This document shows positions 36,496 through 44,931 of a DNA stretch of 64,000 nt, piece by piece. A program made the position numbers and the translations under genes. Source of the DNA: WHTI01 sp963826105 (GTDB taxonomy: Bacteria > Actinomycetota > CADDZG01 > WHSQ01); NCBI GenBank assembly GCA_963826105.1, contig CAWGWA010000013.1, positions 1-64,000 of the forward strand, given 5' to 3'. How positions within the stretch are numbered: the first letter of the stretch is position 1; each line of letters opens with the position of its first letter. A model generated the notes under the pieces. It was given only the letters and a program-made list of their open reading frames with translations, was not told the origin of the DNA and did not search any database.

Positions 36496-38343
36496 ATGGA
36501 CGACGCGCTGGCCCTTAGGGCTCAGGTCGACGAAGCGGTTAAGGGAAAGAACTTCGCCACGGTGCTCGAACGCAACGTTCGGGAGCGGGGCGATAAGCCG
36601 GCGATGTCGTGGAAGCACGACGGCGAGTGGCAGCACTACACCTGGCGTGAGGTCAGGGAGCGTGTAGCCGAGGTCGCCATGGGGCTCAAGTCCCTGGGAC
36701 TCACCAAGGGCGATGCGGTGGCCATCCAGGCCCGCAACATCCCGGATCACGTCGTAGCGGACCAGGGGATCCTGCACGCCGCCGGCATCCCCGTCTCCTT
36801 CTACAACACGTTCTCGCCGGATCAGATCCAGTACATCGCGGGCCATTGCGGGGCCAAGTTCGCGGTTCTCGAGGGCAAGGCGTTCCTCGAGCGCTGGGAG
36901 AAGATCCGCTCCGAGCTGCCCGCCCTCGAGAAGGTCATCCTGATCAACGGCGCCGAGGAGTACGCGAACGAGGACTGGATCATGTCGTATGACGACCTTC
37001 TCGCCAAGGGCCGCGAGGCGCTGAAGGACGGCCGTGACGACTTCGAAGCGACCTGGAAGTCGGTCGCTCCCGAGGATCCGGCGACCCTGATCTACACCTC
37101 AGGCACGACCGGCAACCCCAAGGGCGTCGTGACCACGAACTACAACGCCATCTGGACGGCCCACGCTTCGCAGATGATGGAGAACTACACACCCGGCTCG
37201 ACCTATGTGTCATATCTCCCGCTGGCGCACTCCGCCGAGCGCGTCGCGACGATCTACGTGTCCTTCTACACGCAAACGCAGGTCTACTTCTGCCCCGAGG
37301 TCCTTCAGATCTTCGAGGTCGTCCCCGAGGTCCACCCGTACTCGTTCCTCGCGGTACCGCGCGTGTGGGAGAAGCTGAATGCCGGCATCGTGGCCAAGAT
37401 CTCGGCCGAGCCCGATGAGAAGAAGCGCAAGATCGCACTGGGCGCGCTCGAAACCGGGACCGAGATCGCCCGCCGCAAGCGCGAGGGCGAGTCGATCCCG
37501 ATCGGGATGAAGGCCAAAGGGGCGCTGTTCGAGAAGCTCGTGTTCTCGAAGATCCGCACGCAGATCGGGCTCGACAAGTGCGAACTGCCGCTGAGCGGTG
37601 CCGCACCTATATCGCCGTCAACGCTCGACTTCTTCGACGGTATCGGCGTCCACATCATCGAGCTCTACGGACTCACCGAGACCTCCGCCCCCGCCCTGGG
37701 CAACACCGCGCACGAGCGCAAGTCGGGGACCGTCGGTAAGCCACTGCCCGGGGTCGAGATCAAACTGCTCGACGATGGTGAGCTGCTGATCCGCGGTGGC
37801 AACGTCACCCTGTCCGGCTATTACAAGGAGCCCGAGAAGACCGCCGAGACCTTCGACAGTGAGGGCTGGCTCCACTCCGGCGATATCGCCGAGATCGACT
37901 CCGACGGCTTCGTGAAGATCATCGATCGCAAGAAGGAACTGATCATCACCGCCGGGGGCAAGAACGTTGCCCCGTCGAACATCGAGAGCCTGCTCAAGGC
38001 GCACCCTCTGGTCTCCCAGGCGTGTGCGATCGGGGATCGTCGGAGGTTCATCTCGGCGCTGATCGTGCTCGACTCCGAGGCGTCGCAGATGTGGGCCAAG
38101 ACGAACGGCGTTCCCTACGAGTCGATCGAGAGCTTCGCCGCCGACGACCGGGTGAAGGCCGAGATCCAGAAGGCGGTCGACAGCGCCAACGCACACCTCA
38201 ACGGTGTCGAGCAGGTCAAGAAGTTCACGATCCTGCAGACCGAATGGACCCCGGAATCCGAGGAACTGACCCCGTCCCTGAAACTCAAGCGCCGGGTCAT
38301 CCTCTCGAAGTACGACGACGACATCGAAGCGATGTACGCCTAG
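36496..38343 (+). CDS. Long-chain acyl-CoA synthetase (AMP-forming)
   Basis: Activates fatty acids to CoA thioesters via acyl-AMP. 615 residues from ATG 36496 with GGGGGAAGG upstream. ATP loop LIYTSGTTGNPKG, LPLAHSAERV, ELYGLTETSAP, the hinge GDIAEIDSDGFVKIIDRKKELIITAGGKNVAPSNIE and the final catalytic lysine region PSLKLKRRVI. It fits the FadD15/bubblegum-like branch (substrate probably long-chain fatty acid). Monocistronic-looking, convergent with the ATP-grasp gene, whose stop is three bases away. Confidence 0.9.
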   Translation: MDDALALRAQVDEAVKGKNFATVLERNVRERGDKPAMSWKHDGEWQHYTWREVRERVAEVAMGLKSLGLTKGDAVAIQARNIPDHVVADQGILHAAGIPVSFYNTFSPDQIQYIAGHCGAKFAVLEGKAFLERWEKIRSELPALEKVILINGAEEYANEDWIMSYDDLLAKGREALKDGRDDFEATWKSVAPEDPATLIYTSGTTGNPKGVVTTNYNAIWTAHASQMMENYTPGSTYVSYLPLAHSAERVATIYVSFYTQTQVYFCPEVLQIFEVVPEVHPYSFLAVPRVWEKLNAGIVAKISAEPDEKKRKIALGALETGTEIARRKREGESIPIGMKAKGALFEKLVFSKIRTQIGLDKCELPLSGAAPISPSTLDFFDGIGVHIIELYGLTETSAPALGNTAHERKSGTVGKPLPGVEIKLLDDGELLIRGGNVTLSGYYKEPEKTAETFDSEGWLHSGDIAEIDSDGFVKIIDRKKELIITAGGKNVAPSNIESLLKAHPLVSQACAIGDRRRFISALIVLDSEASQMWAKTNGVPYESIESFAADDRVKAEIQKAVDSANAHLNGVEQVKKFTILQTEWTPESEELTPSLKLKRRVILSKYDDDIEAMYA

Positions 38344-38345
38344 AT

Positions 38346-39578
38346 CTAGGTCTGATCCTTAACCCAGGCCCCCAGCAGGCCGCGATAGTGCTCGACGAAC
38401 TCGGCTTGCTCGTGCTCCGGGAAGGTCGAGCGGATCGTGTCCACCAGGAGGGCGTCGAATTCGGGGCTCGCGATGTAGTCGACCATGACGTCGTCGATCT
38501 CCGGCAGATGCTTGCCGCAGAACTCGTGGTAACGCTGGGTCTCGAAGTAGTCCTCCGCCATCACCTGATAGCGGCCCAGCTTTTCCTCGTAGGACAGGTT
38601 GGGGTCGTCGCCGATCGCGAAGTACCGGTCCATGTCCTGATCGATGCGCATCTTCCGATCGGTGACGGTGCAGAAGACGCTCCATTTCACCAGGGACTTG
38701 ATCGCCCACGGGAAGTAGTAGTGCAGGCTGGTCAGGGCGAGGTCGGGCGCTGCGTTCGCATAGTCGATCGGATAGACCTCGCCATCCTTGATCAAGGTCT
38801 CGCACGAGTTGAACTCCCAGCGGAAGAATGCGTTGATCAACTTGCCGATCGCCACGACCTCGGCCCCCAACTCGGGAGTGAGGAAGTCGTGCGTCACCTG
38901 GTACCGGTCGTACATCGGCCGGTCGGGATCGAAGTGAACGACCAAGGTCTCGGCCCCGATCGAAAGGCTCCGGGCGAAGACGTCGAATCCGTCGACCGCC
39001 GCCTGTAGGTGCATGAGGCGGGCACCGGAGTCGTCGTAGTTGGCGCCGAGCTGCTGCGGATCGGAGATGCGCGTGACACCGACCCATGCCCCACCGTCGA
39101 AAGGCTTCATGAACAGGGGATAGCCGACCTGCGCGGCGACCTGCTGGAGATCGAACGGCAGGTTGTACTTCTTCGACATGTCGGGGAAGCGAGGATCGTC
39201 GGGCGGGACCTTGTGCGGCACCATCCACGTTTCGGGGACCTTGAGGCCGAGACGCATCATGGCGCAGTATGCCGAGTGCTTGGTCATCGCCTGGAACGTG
39301 AACGGGTTGTTGAGGAGATACACGTCGTCCATCAGGGCGACCTTCTTCAGCCACTCACGCGACAACGTGTACCAGTGAGCGAGGCGGTCGATTACTAGGG
39401 CGTGGCGGGGGATGGCTCGCAGATCGAACGGTTCGTAGGTCACTCGCTCGGTTAACAGCGCATGAGACTCGCCGTTGTGGTCGATCGGGCCGTTCAGTCG
39501 GCGCACGATCGACTCGAACGCGCTCGGCCAGTCCTCCTCGGTCCCCAGTACGAGGCCGATCAGGTGGTTCTTAGCCAT
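38346..39578 (-). CDS. ATP-grasp ligase-like protein
   Basis: 410 residues. The central part has the ATP-grasp pattern: a lysine strand GYPLFMKPFDGGAWVGVTRI, the adenine-binding hinge near FDVFARSLSIG, and a C-terminal metal/ATP cluster GEVYPIDYANAAPD. The family (RimK/D-Ala ligase superfamily) joins an acid to an amine or thiol through an acyl phosphate. N-terminal region NHLIGLVLGTEEDWPSAFE resembles the pre-ATP domain of carboxylate-amine ligases. Substrate unknown. It is the last gene of a minus-strand operon behind two esterases; a ribosome site AAAGGGG precedes ATG 39578. Confidence 0.75.
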   Translation of the reverse strand: MAKNHLIGLVLGTEEDWPSAFESIVRRLNGPIDHNGESHALLTERVTYEPFDLRAIPRHALVIDRLAHWYTLSREWLKKVALMDDVYLLNNPFTFQAMTKHSAYCAMMRLGLKVPETWMVPHKVPPDDPRFPDMSKKYNLPFDLQQVAAQVGYPLFMKPFDGGAWVGVTRISDPQQLGANYDDSGARLMHLQAAVDGFDVFARSLSIGAETLVVHFDPDRPMYDRYQVTHDFLTPELGAEVVAIGKLINAFFRWEFNSCETLIKDGEVYPIDYANAAPDLALTSLHYYFPWAIKSLVKWSVFCTVTDRKMRIDQDMDRYFAIGDDPNLSYEEKLGRYQVMAEDYFETQRYHEFCGKHLPEIDDVMVDYIASPEFDALLVDTIRSTFPEHEQAEFVEHYRGLLGAWVKDQT

Positions 39579-39594
39579 GTCGGCCCCTTTTCTC

Positions 39595-40336
39595 TCATAC
39601 GAACCTCGGAAGGTGATGTGCTATCTGTGCCCGCCACGAGGGCCAGTCATGAGGGACGTCGTGACCCCAGAGGTCGAGTTCGTGGCGGATGCCCTTCTCG
39701 TCCAGCCGACCGGCGAAGGCCCGGGTCGAGTCGAGCGCCCCGGTGGTGTCCTCCCACATCCCCTGGCCGGCAACGAGCACGAGGTTCGCCTGCCCTCGGA
39801 GCCACTCGAGATGATCACCAGCGAGGTTGGCCGTGTAGTCCATCGGGTTGTTGAAGTAGACCGCGTCGCCCCGCTCTCCCCAGCCGTGACCCCCGACGTC
39901 GTAAACGCCGCTGAGGCAGATCGCCAGGGGGCAGATGTCGGCGTGCTTCAGGCACATGTTCGCCGCATGGAACGCCCCGAAGCTGCAGCCGGTCGCGATC
40001 AGTTCCTGCGCGCCGCCGGAGTCCTCGTAGATGAAGGGGACTACCTGATGGACGATCCAGTCCTCGTACAGCGAGTGGAGGCGAGCGCGTTCCTCGAGGG
40101 GAAGACTCTCGTCGTCCCACGAAACGGCGTCGAAGCTGTCGACCGCGTAGACCTTCAGGCGACCCTCGTCGATCAGGTGCGATATCGCGCCGATCATCCC
40201 GTTGTTCTCGAAGTCGTAAGGCCGCGCCTTGCTGCGATGGGAAGACGAGCACCGGTCGTCCGTAGTGCCCGTAAGCGATGACGCCGCCCGGCGCCCCGAT
40301 CGCCGGCGCGTGGATCGAGAGATGGTCACGCCTCAT
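39595..40336 (-). pseudogene. COG4947-type esterase, one frameshift
   Basis: The first 30 residues (MRRDHLSIHAPAIG, GRPVLVFPS) and the rest (YDFENNGMIGAISHLIDEG, FDAVSWDDE, GCSFGAFHAANM nucleophile elbow, VYFNNPMDYTANL, and the final WGHDVPHDWPSWRAQI with the catalytic His) are in different frames with the shift near 40232-40236; the span is 3n+1 bases. Together they match predicted esterases of COG4947, about 245 residues. The ATG at 40336 has GGGAGGA upstream and overlaps the stop of the preceding esterase (ATGA). The shift is probably an inserted base. Cytoplasmic: no signal peptide. Confidence 0.75.
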
Positions 40337-41410
40337 GCCCACATCCTCCCCAGTAGATCGACGAGGTGGGGATCGAAGCGTGTCTCGCCATCCGGTCCAG
40401 TTGTGTCCGTCCCGGTTCTCGACGAGGGTCACGTCGTAGCCCTGCCGCTCGAGCGCTCTCCGCACCGCCCGGTTGTTGGTCAGGTTCTCCTCGATCCCTC
40501 CGCAGGTCATCATCACCGGGATCGGGAACGCCCACTCCTCGGTCGTCAGCACCTCACCAACGAACCGGCTGATGCGCCGGAAGCGCGGGAAGCCGGACTC
40601 CTGTTTGTCGAAGCGAGCACGGAAGTAGCTCCCGGACTGAAGGTAGAGCGCCCCGAACGTCGCCGGGCTCCGCCGGTGTGTGTAGAGCATCGCAAGTGCT
40701 CCGAGGCTCGCTCCCATCCCGATGCGGGCGTCCCTGCCCGGTGGCGTCGGGGCGGCATCCAGGAGGGCCGGCATCATCTCGGACAGGAACGACCGGGCGT
40801 ATGCGGCGGACGCGGAGTAGATCTCGTCGCGCTCAACCGGCTTCAGCAGCGCCGCACGGAAGCGGGGGAGGCGTCCCACCGCGATCGCACCTTCGAACAG
40901 GTGAGTTAGCGATGAGTAAGCGGCGAACTCGGGCCCGTCGTTGACGATCAGGAGCGGAAGAGGCTCGCCGGCGTCTGTCTCGGGGGGCGACCACAACAGA
41001 CACGGGATACGGCCCTTGACCGCTCGGCACCTCAGCTCGAGTTCTCGAACCGTTCCATTCTCGGGGCTCGACTCACTCAGCCACGAGGGAGCCTCATAGC
41101 CGGGCATCTCGACCACCGACTTGTCGCCGAACGCGCCGGGGGCCCGCAGCGTGTTGGACGGATCGAGCCCGGTCTCCGAGGAACCATCCGGGCGGACGAT
41201 CTCGACGAGGTACTCCATCCGACAGGCTCCCGGGAGCGGGAAGTCGAGCGTCCAGGCCCCCGCGGCCTCGTCGTAGGTGAACTCCGGCCCGTTGCGGGGC
41301 CTGCGGATCTCCTGATAGAGACGCACGGCCGCGAACTCGTGCTCGGCATCGGGGATCGTGAAGGTCACCGTGGTCCCCGATACGGCCGGTGTGGTTCTGG
41401 TCTCTTCCAT
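40333..41410 (-). pseudogene. Enterochelin-esterase-like hydrolase, one frameshift near the end
   Basis: About 358 residues. N-terminal immunoglobulin-like/CBM48-type domain (AAVRLYQEIRRPRNGPEFTY... WTLDFPLPGACRMEYLVEI), then an esterase D-like fold with GMGASLGALAMLYTH (nucleophile elbow GASLG), LYLQSGSYF, and DGHNWTGWRD (catalytic His). With one A removed at 40376-40377 the end reads DTLDPHLVDLLGRMWA and stops overlapping the next gene's ATG, the expected coupling. The span is 3n+1 bases. Related enzymes cleave enterobactin or other esters; the true substrate is unknown. Upstream, two small secreted peptides are transcribed in the same direction. Confidence 0.75.
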
Positions 41411-41443
41411 GCGCCGCCCAGTATCCCCGAGCGGCGACCTAGC

Positions 41444-41614
41444 TCAGTTGAGGCAGGGCCTACCCTTGGCCACGACGCCGCAGATCACGACCGCGGCGGT
41501 GCGGCAGGCGTCCTCGAGCTCGTCCTCGCAGGTCATCGCCTGAGCTGGGGCGGCGAACAGGAGGCTGGTTGCTGACAAGACGCAGGCGGCGAGAAGAACG
41601 CGGATCTTCTTCAT
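41444..41614 (-). CDS. Small secreted four-cysteine peptide
   Basis: 56 residues: signal peptide (MKKIRVLLAACVLSATSLLF, ending AAPAQA) followed by a mature part of about 30 residues with four cysteines (MTCEDELEDACR ... VICGVV ... RPCLN). Spacing C-x7-C-x7-C-x8-C suggests two disulfides. ATG 41614 is two bases past the stop of the preceding peptide, and the esterase start is 33 bases downstream. I do not recognise the family. Its own signal peptide and coupling argue for a real gene. Confidence 0.6.
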   Translation of the reverse strand: MKKIRVLLAACVLSATSLLFAAPAQAMTCEDELEDACRTAAVVICGVVAKGRPCLN

Positions 41615-41616
41615 CC

Positions 41617-41769
41617 CTAAGCCTCGTGGCAGTCGCGGATGTTCTGGAAGCCGAGCATCTCGGCCAGATCGCAGCCCGACTGAGGCAACGTGGGTCCGGC
41701 GTGGCTGACCGAAGCCAGGGGCATCGCCAGCAGCACGAAGGCCGTGAGGGTGACTATCGCTTTGCGCAT
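41617..41769 (-). CDS. Small secreted two-cysteine peptide
   Basis: 50 residues from ATG 41769 with a good ribosome site (GGGAGGAAG). Signal peptide MRKAIVTLTAFVLLAMPLAS, ending SHA, then a mature peptide of about 26 residues (GPTLPQSGCDLAEMLGFQNI, then RDCHEA) with two cysteines 14 apart. First gene of the minus-strand run that continues with the four-cysteine peptide, two esterases and the ATP-grasp gene. Not recognised. Confidence 0.6.
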   Translation of the reverse strand: MRKAIVTLTAFVLLAMPLASVSHAGPTLPQSGCDLAEMLGFQNIRDCHEA

Positions 41770-41884
41770 CTCTTCCTCCCAGGGTGACGCCCCAGAGCGG
41801 GGCGGTTGAGGAGTTCTTTCGGCGTATATGTCCCCTTTCCTGCGGGGGCCGGGGTTCGTTTTCGTGCCCCTGTAAACTCCCCTG

Positions 41885-43540
41885 ATGGGTGACGAGCTTT
41901 TCGAGAAGTGGAAGAAGCGCTACGAGGACTCCCAGGTCCGGGACGATGTCGACTTCGATACCTTGTCGAGCGTCCCCGTCGAGCCCCTCTACGGCGGCGA
42001 GGACTCCGCCGCCGACGGGCGGATCGGGGTTCCCGGTGAGTACCCGTTCACCAGAGGTATCTATCCGACCGGCTACCGGGGCCGCCTATGGACCATGCGC
42101 CAGTTCGCCGGCTTCGGCACCCCTGATCAGACCAACGAGCGCTTCCGGTTCCTCGTCGATCACGGCCAAACGGGCCTGTCGGTCGCCTTCGATATGCCGA
42201 CCTTGATGGGCCGGGACTCCGACGACCCCCATTCCCTCGGTGAGGTCGGACGTTGCGGGGTAGCGGTCGACTCGCTCGCCGACATGGAGATCCTGTTCAA
42301 GGACCTTCCCCTCGAGGACATCACAACGTCGATGACGATCTCGGGACCGGCCCCCATGTTGTTCGCGATGTACATCGCGGCGGCCGAGAAGCAAGGCGCC
42401 GACATCTCGAAGCTCGGCGGGACCTGTCAGACCGACATCCTCAAGGAGTACATCGCTCAGAAGGAGTGGCTGTTCCCGCCCGAGCCGCACCTCAGGCTCA
42501 CCGCCGACATGATGGAGTACTGCGCCACTGAGGTCCCGAAGTACCACCCCCTGTCGATCTCCGGCTACCACATCAGGGAAGCGGGCTCGACGGCGGTCCA
42601 AGAACTCGCCTTCACGGTCGCCAGTGGGTTCGCCCACGTCGAGCTCGGGCTCAGGCGAGGACTCGACGTCGACGACTTCGCCCCGGGGCTTAGCTTCTTC
42701 TTCAACTCGCACGTCGACTTCTTCGAAGAGATCGCCAAGTTCCGCGCCGCCCGTCGCATCTGGGCGCGCTGGATGAAGGAGCGTTACGGGGCCAAGAAGG
42801 AACGGTCCATGATGCTCAAGTTCCACACCCAGACCGCCGGCGTTTCCTTGACCGGGGTGCAGCCGTACAACAACGTCGTTCGCACCGCGACCGAAGCGCT
42901 GGCCGCGGTTCTCGGGGGCACGCAGAGTCTGCACACCAACTCGCTCGATGAAGTGCTCGCGCTTCCGACCGAGGAATCGGTCGAGATCGCCTTGCGGACC
43001 CAGCAGATCATCGGCTACGAGACCGGCGTTGCCAACGTCGCCGACCCCCTCGGCGGGTCGTGGTTCGTCGAGGACCTCACCGATCGCACCGAGGCCGCGG
43101 CCGAGGAGTACTTCGCCCGGATCCTCGAGATGGGCAACGACTCGATCCTCGACGGCATGCTCGCCGGCATCGAAGAGGGCTACTTCCAGAAGGAGATGGC
43201 CGACGCCGCTTTCCGCTACCAGCAGCTCCTCGAACAGGGCAAGAAGGTCATGGTCGGCGTCAACCGTTTCACCAAGACGAAGCAGCCACCTCCCACGGTC
43301 CTGACGATCGGCCCGGAGATCGAGGAGCGCCAGAACAAGAACCTCGCGGAGGTCAGGGCCAACCGCGACGCCAAACGAGCCGAGGACGCGATGCGGGCCC
43401 TCAAGGAGATGGCGGCGGACGAGACGCAGAACTCGATCCCCGTGCTGGTCGAGGCCGCCAAGGCGTACGTGACCCTTGGTGAGATCACCGAGAGCCTGAA
43501 AGAGGTCTGGGGCACCTACACCGAACCCCCGATGTTCTAG
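41885..43540 (+). CDS. Adenosylcobalamin-dependent acyl-CoA mutase large subunit (isobutyryl-CoA mutase-like)
   Basis: 551 residues, the (beta/alpha)8 barrel domain without the B12-binding domain, which must be a separate subunit elsewhere. Family motifs: YRGRLWTMRQFAGFGTPDQTNERF, GLSVAFDMPTLMGRDSD, GTCQTDILKEYIAQKE, SISGYHIREAGSTA, GVQPYNNVVRT, GGTQSLHTNSLDE. At the two positions that decide substrate in this family (Tyr89 and Arg207 of Propionibacterium methylmalonyl-CoA mutase) it has Phe74 and Gln192, the pair found in isobutyryl-CoA mutase, so interconversion of isobutyryl- and butyryl-CoA is predicted rather than of methylmalonyl-CoA. Confidence 0.88.
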   Translation: MGDELFEKWKKRYEDSQVRDDVDFDTLSSVPVEPLYGGEDSAADGRIGVPGEYPFTRGIYPTGYRGRLWTMRQFAGFGTPDQTNERFRFLVDHGQTGLSVAFDMPTLMGRDSDDPHSLGEVGRCGVAVDSLADMEILFKDLPLEDITTSMTISGPAPMLFAMYIAAAEKQGADISKLGGTCQTDILKEYIAQKEWLFPPEPHLRLTADMMEYCATEVPKYHPLSISGYHIREAGSTAVQELAFTVASGFAHVELGLRRGLDVDDFAPGLSFFFNSHVDFFEEIAKFRAARRIWARWMKERYGAKKERSMMLKFHTQTAGVSLTGVQPYNNVVRTATEALAAVLGGTQSLHTNSLDEVLALPTEESVEIALRTQQIIGYETGVANVADPLGGSWFVEDLTDRTEAAAEEYFARILEMGNDSILDGMLAGIEEGYFQKEMADAAFRYQQLLEQGKKVMVGVNRFTKTKQPPPTVLTIGPEIEERQNKNLAEVRANRDAKRAEDAMRALKEMAADETQNSIPVLVEAAKAYVTLGEITESLKEVWGTYTEPPMF

Positions 43541-43600
43541 GCCGGCAGGTTTCGACCCTCTCTCTGTAGAAATCTCCTCCCATACAGGAGGAGACATCCA

Positions 43601-44881
43601 ATGAGACGAACCATCGCCGCGCTGTGCCTGAGCCTCTTGATTCTGGCCCCCGTGGGCGGTGCCCTGGCGCAGGCGGCCCCCGAGGAGGACGCCGCCAACA
43701 TGGCGCACTCGCTGGGCCGCCTGGGGGATATGTACACGAACGTCGACATGTCCCTGCGGTTCCAGACCGAGATGCCCTCCGATTACCTCGGGAACATCGC
43801 CGATCAACTTCAGCACCCGACCGAGCCGATCCTGACCCTCGGCCAGCTGATCCCCGGCGCCACGAACGCCGATCCCTACCGGATCGACTGGGAGGAGCAG
43901 GGTCGCGGGATCCAGGTCCCCTTCGAATACCGCAACCGCTACAACGCGCGGACCACGGGCAACCTCTGGGCGCCGGCTGATGGCGGACCTCATCCCGGCA
44001 TCGTGATCACGACGGGATCGATCCAGGGCTACGAGGAGATGTACCTGTGGGCGGCTCAGGGCCTCGCCGAGGCGGGCTACGTCGTGATGACCTACGACGT
44101 GCAGGGCCAGGGTCAGTCGGAGACCTTCGGGCACAACGATGATGGCTCCCTGTGGTGCAACACGGATGGATGCCCCGGCGTCCCGTTCCAGCAGGAGGCG
44201 AACTTCGTCGAGGGAACCGAGGATGCGCTCGACTGGTTCCTCTCGAAGCGCAACCCGCTTCGTGCTCACGTCGATGAGAAACGCCTCGGCCTCGCGGGCC
44301 ACTCTCTTGGAGCGGTTGGCGTCGTCAAGGCCGGCAACGCCGATCCGCGTATCGATGCCGTGGTGGCGTGGGACGGCGCAGGCGGGAGTACAGACATCGA
44401 GCCGCGCGTGCCGACGATGGCGCAGAACGCGGACTACTTCTTCAACCCGACACCGGCGATGTCGGTCCCGGACCCAGACAGTAAGAACGCTCTCCACCGG
44501 AGCTTCGTGAAGGCCGGGATCGATTCGATGCAGGTCGCGCTATATGGCTCGACCCATCTCGAGTGGACCTACGTCCCCTACATCCTGCCCGCCTCGTCCG
44601 AGGGAGAGCGTGTGGCGATGTACTACACGCTCGCCTGGTTCGATCGCTACCTGCGGAGCGGGCCGGTCAAGAGGGATGCAACCCGCCGCCTGATCGCCTC
44701 TGCCTTCGACGGATCGGCCGACGCCTCGGCGATCGGAGCTGGCACCTACGACATCGCCTCGATGAGCAACGTTCCCCACACGATCGATGGAGACAAGGTG
44801 GCCGATCACTTCTCGATGTACTACCGCTCGAGCTACTCGTTCGGCCCCCACCGCTGCGATGACATGAAGAGGGGTTGCTGA
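43601..44881 (+). CDS. Secreted alpha/beta hydrolase
   Basis: 426 residues with a signal peptide (MRRTIAALCLSLLILAPVGG, ALAQA) and an ACAGGAGGAGACATCC ribosome site. The hydrolase core contains GIVITTGSIQGYEEMYLW, TYDVQGQGQSETFG, and the nucleophile elbow GLAGHSLGAVGVV (GHSLG). Candidate general acid and His lie in the C-terminal part (STHLEWTYVPYILP). Resembles secreted lipases/esterases of actinobacteria; substrate unknown. It converges with the penicillin-acylase-type gene, with a strong terminator between. Confidence 0.8.
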   Translation: MRRTIAALCLSLLILAPVGGALAQAAPEEDAANMAHSLGRLGDMYTNVDMSLRFQTEMPSDYLGNIADQLQHPTEPILTLGQLIPGATNADPYRIDWEEQGRGIQVPFEYRNRYNARTTGNLWAPADGGPHPGIVITTGSIQGYEEMYLWAAQGLAEAGYVVMTYDVQGQGQSETFGHNDDGSLWCNTDGCPGVPFQQEANFVEGTEDALDWFLSKRNPLRAHVDEKRLGLAGHSLGAVGVVKAGNADPRIDAVVAWDGAGGSTDIEPRVPTMAQNADYFFNPTPAMSVPDPDSKNALHRSFVKAGIDSMQVALYGSTHLEWTYVPYILPASSEGERVAMYYTLAWFDRYLRSGPVKRDATRRLIASAFDGSADASAIGAGTYDIASMSNVPHTIDGDKVADHFSMYYRSSYSFGPHRCDDMKRGC

Positions 44882-44896
44882 AGAGAGGAGACAAAG

Positions 44897-44920
44897 GGCG
44901 GCGGGGAAGCCCCCGCCGCC
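44897..44920. terminator. Bidirectional terminator hairpin
   Basis: GGCGGCGGGG (44897-44906) pairs perfectly with CCCCGCCGCC (44911-44920) around AAGC, with outer partial pairing (GAGAC ... GTCTC). It lies between the convergent secreted-hydrolase and penicillin-acylase genes. There is no T-run, as often in actinobacteria. Confidence 0.7.
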
Positions 44921-44931
44921 GCTTGAGTCTC

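Noticed and set aside
38346..41410. Firm assignment of the ATP-grasp cluster as a graspetide pathway
   Set aside because: The peptides have Sec signals and no known core motif; kept only as a hypothesis in the findings.
42086..44497. 803-codon antisense open frame over the acyl-CoA mutase and hydrolase genes
   Set aside because: Covers two well supported genes and shows repetitive Val/Leu/Arg composition without motif.
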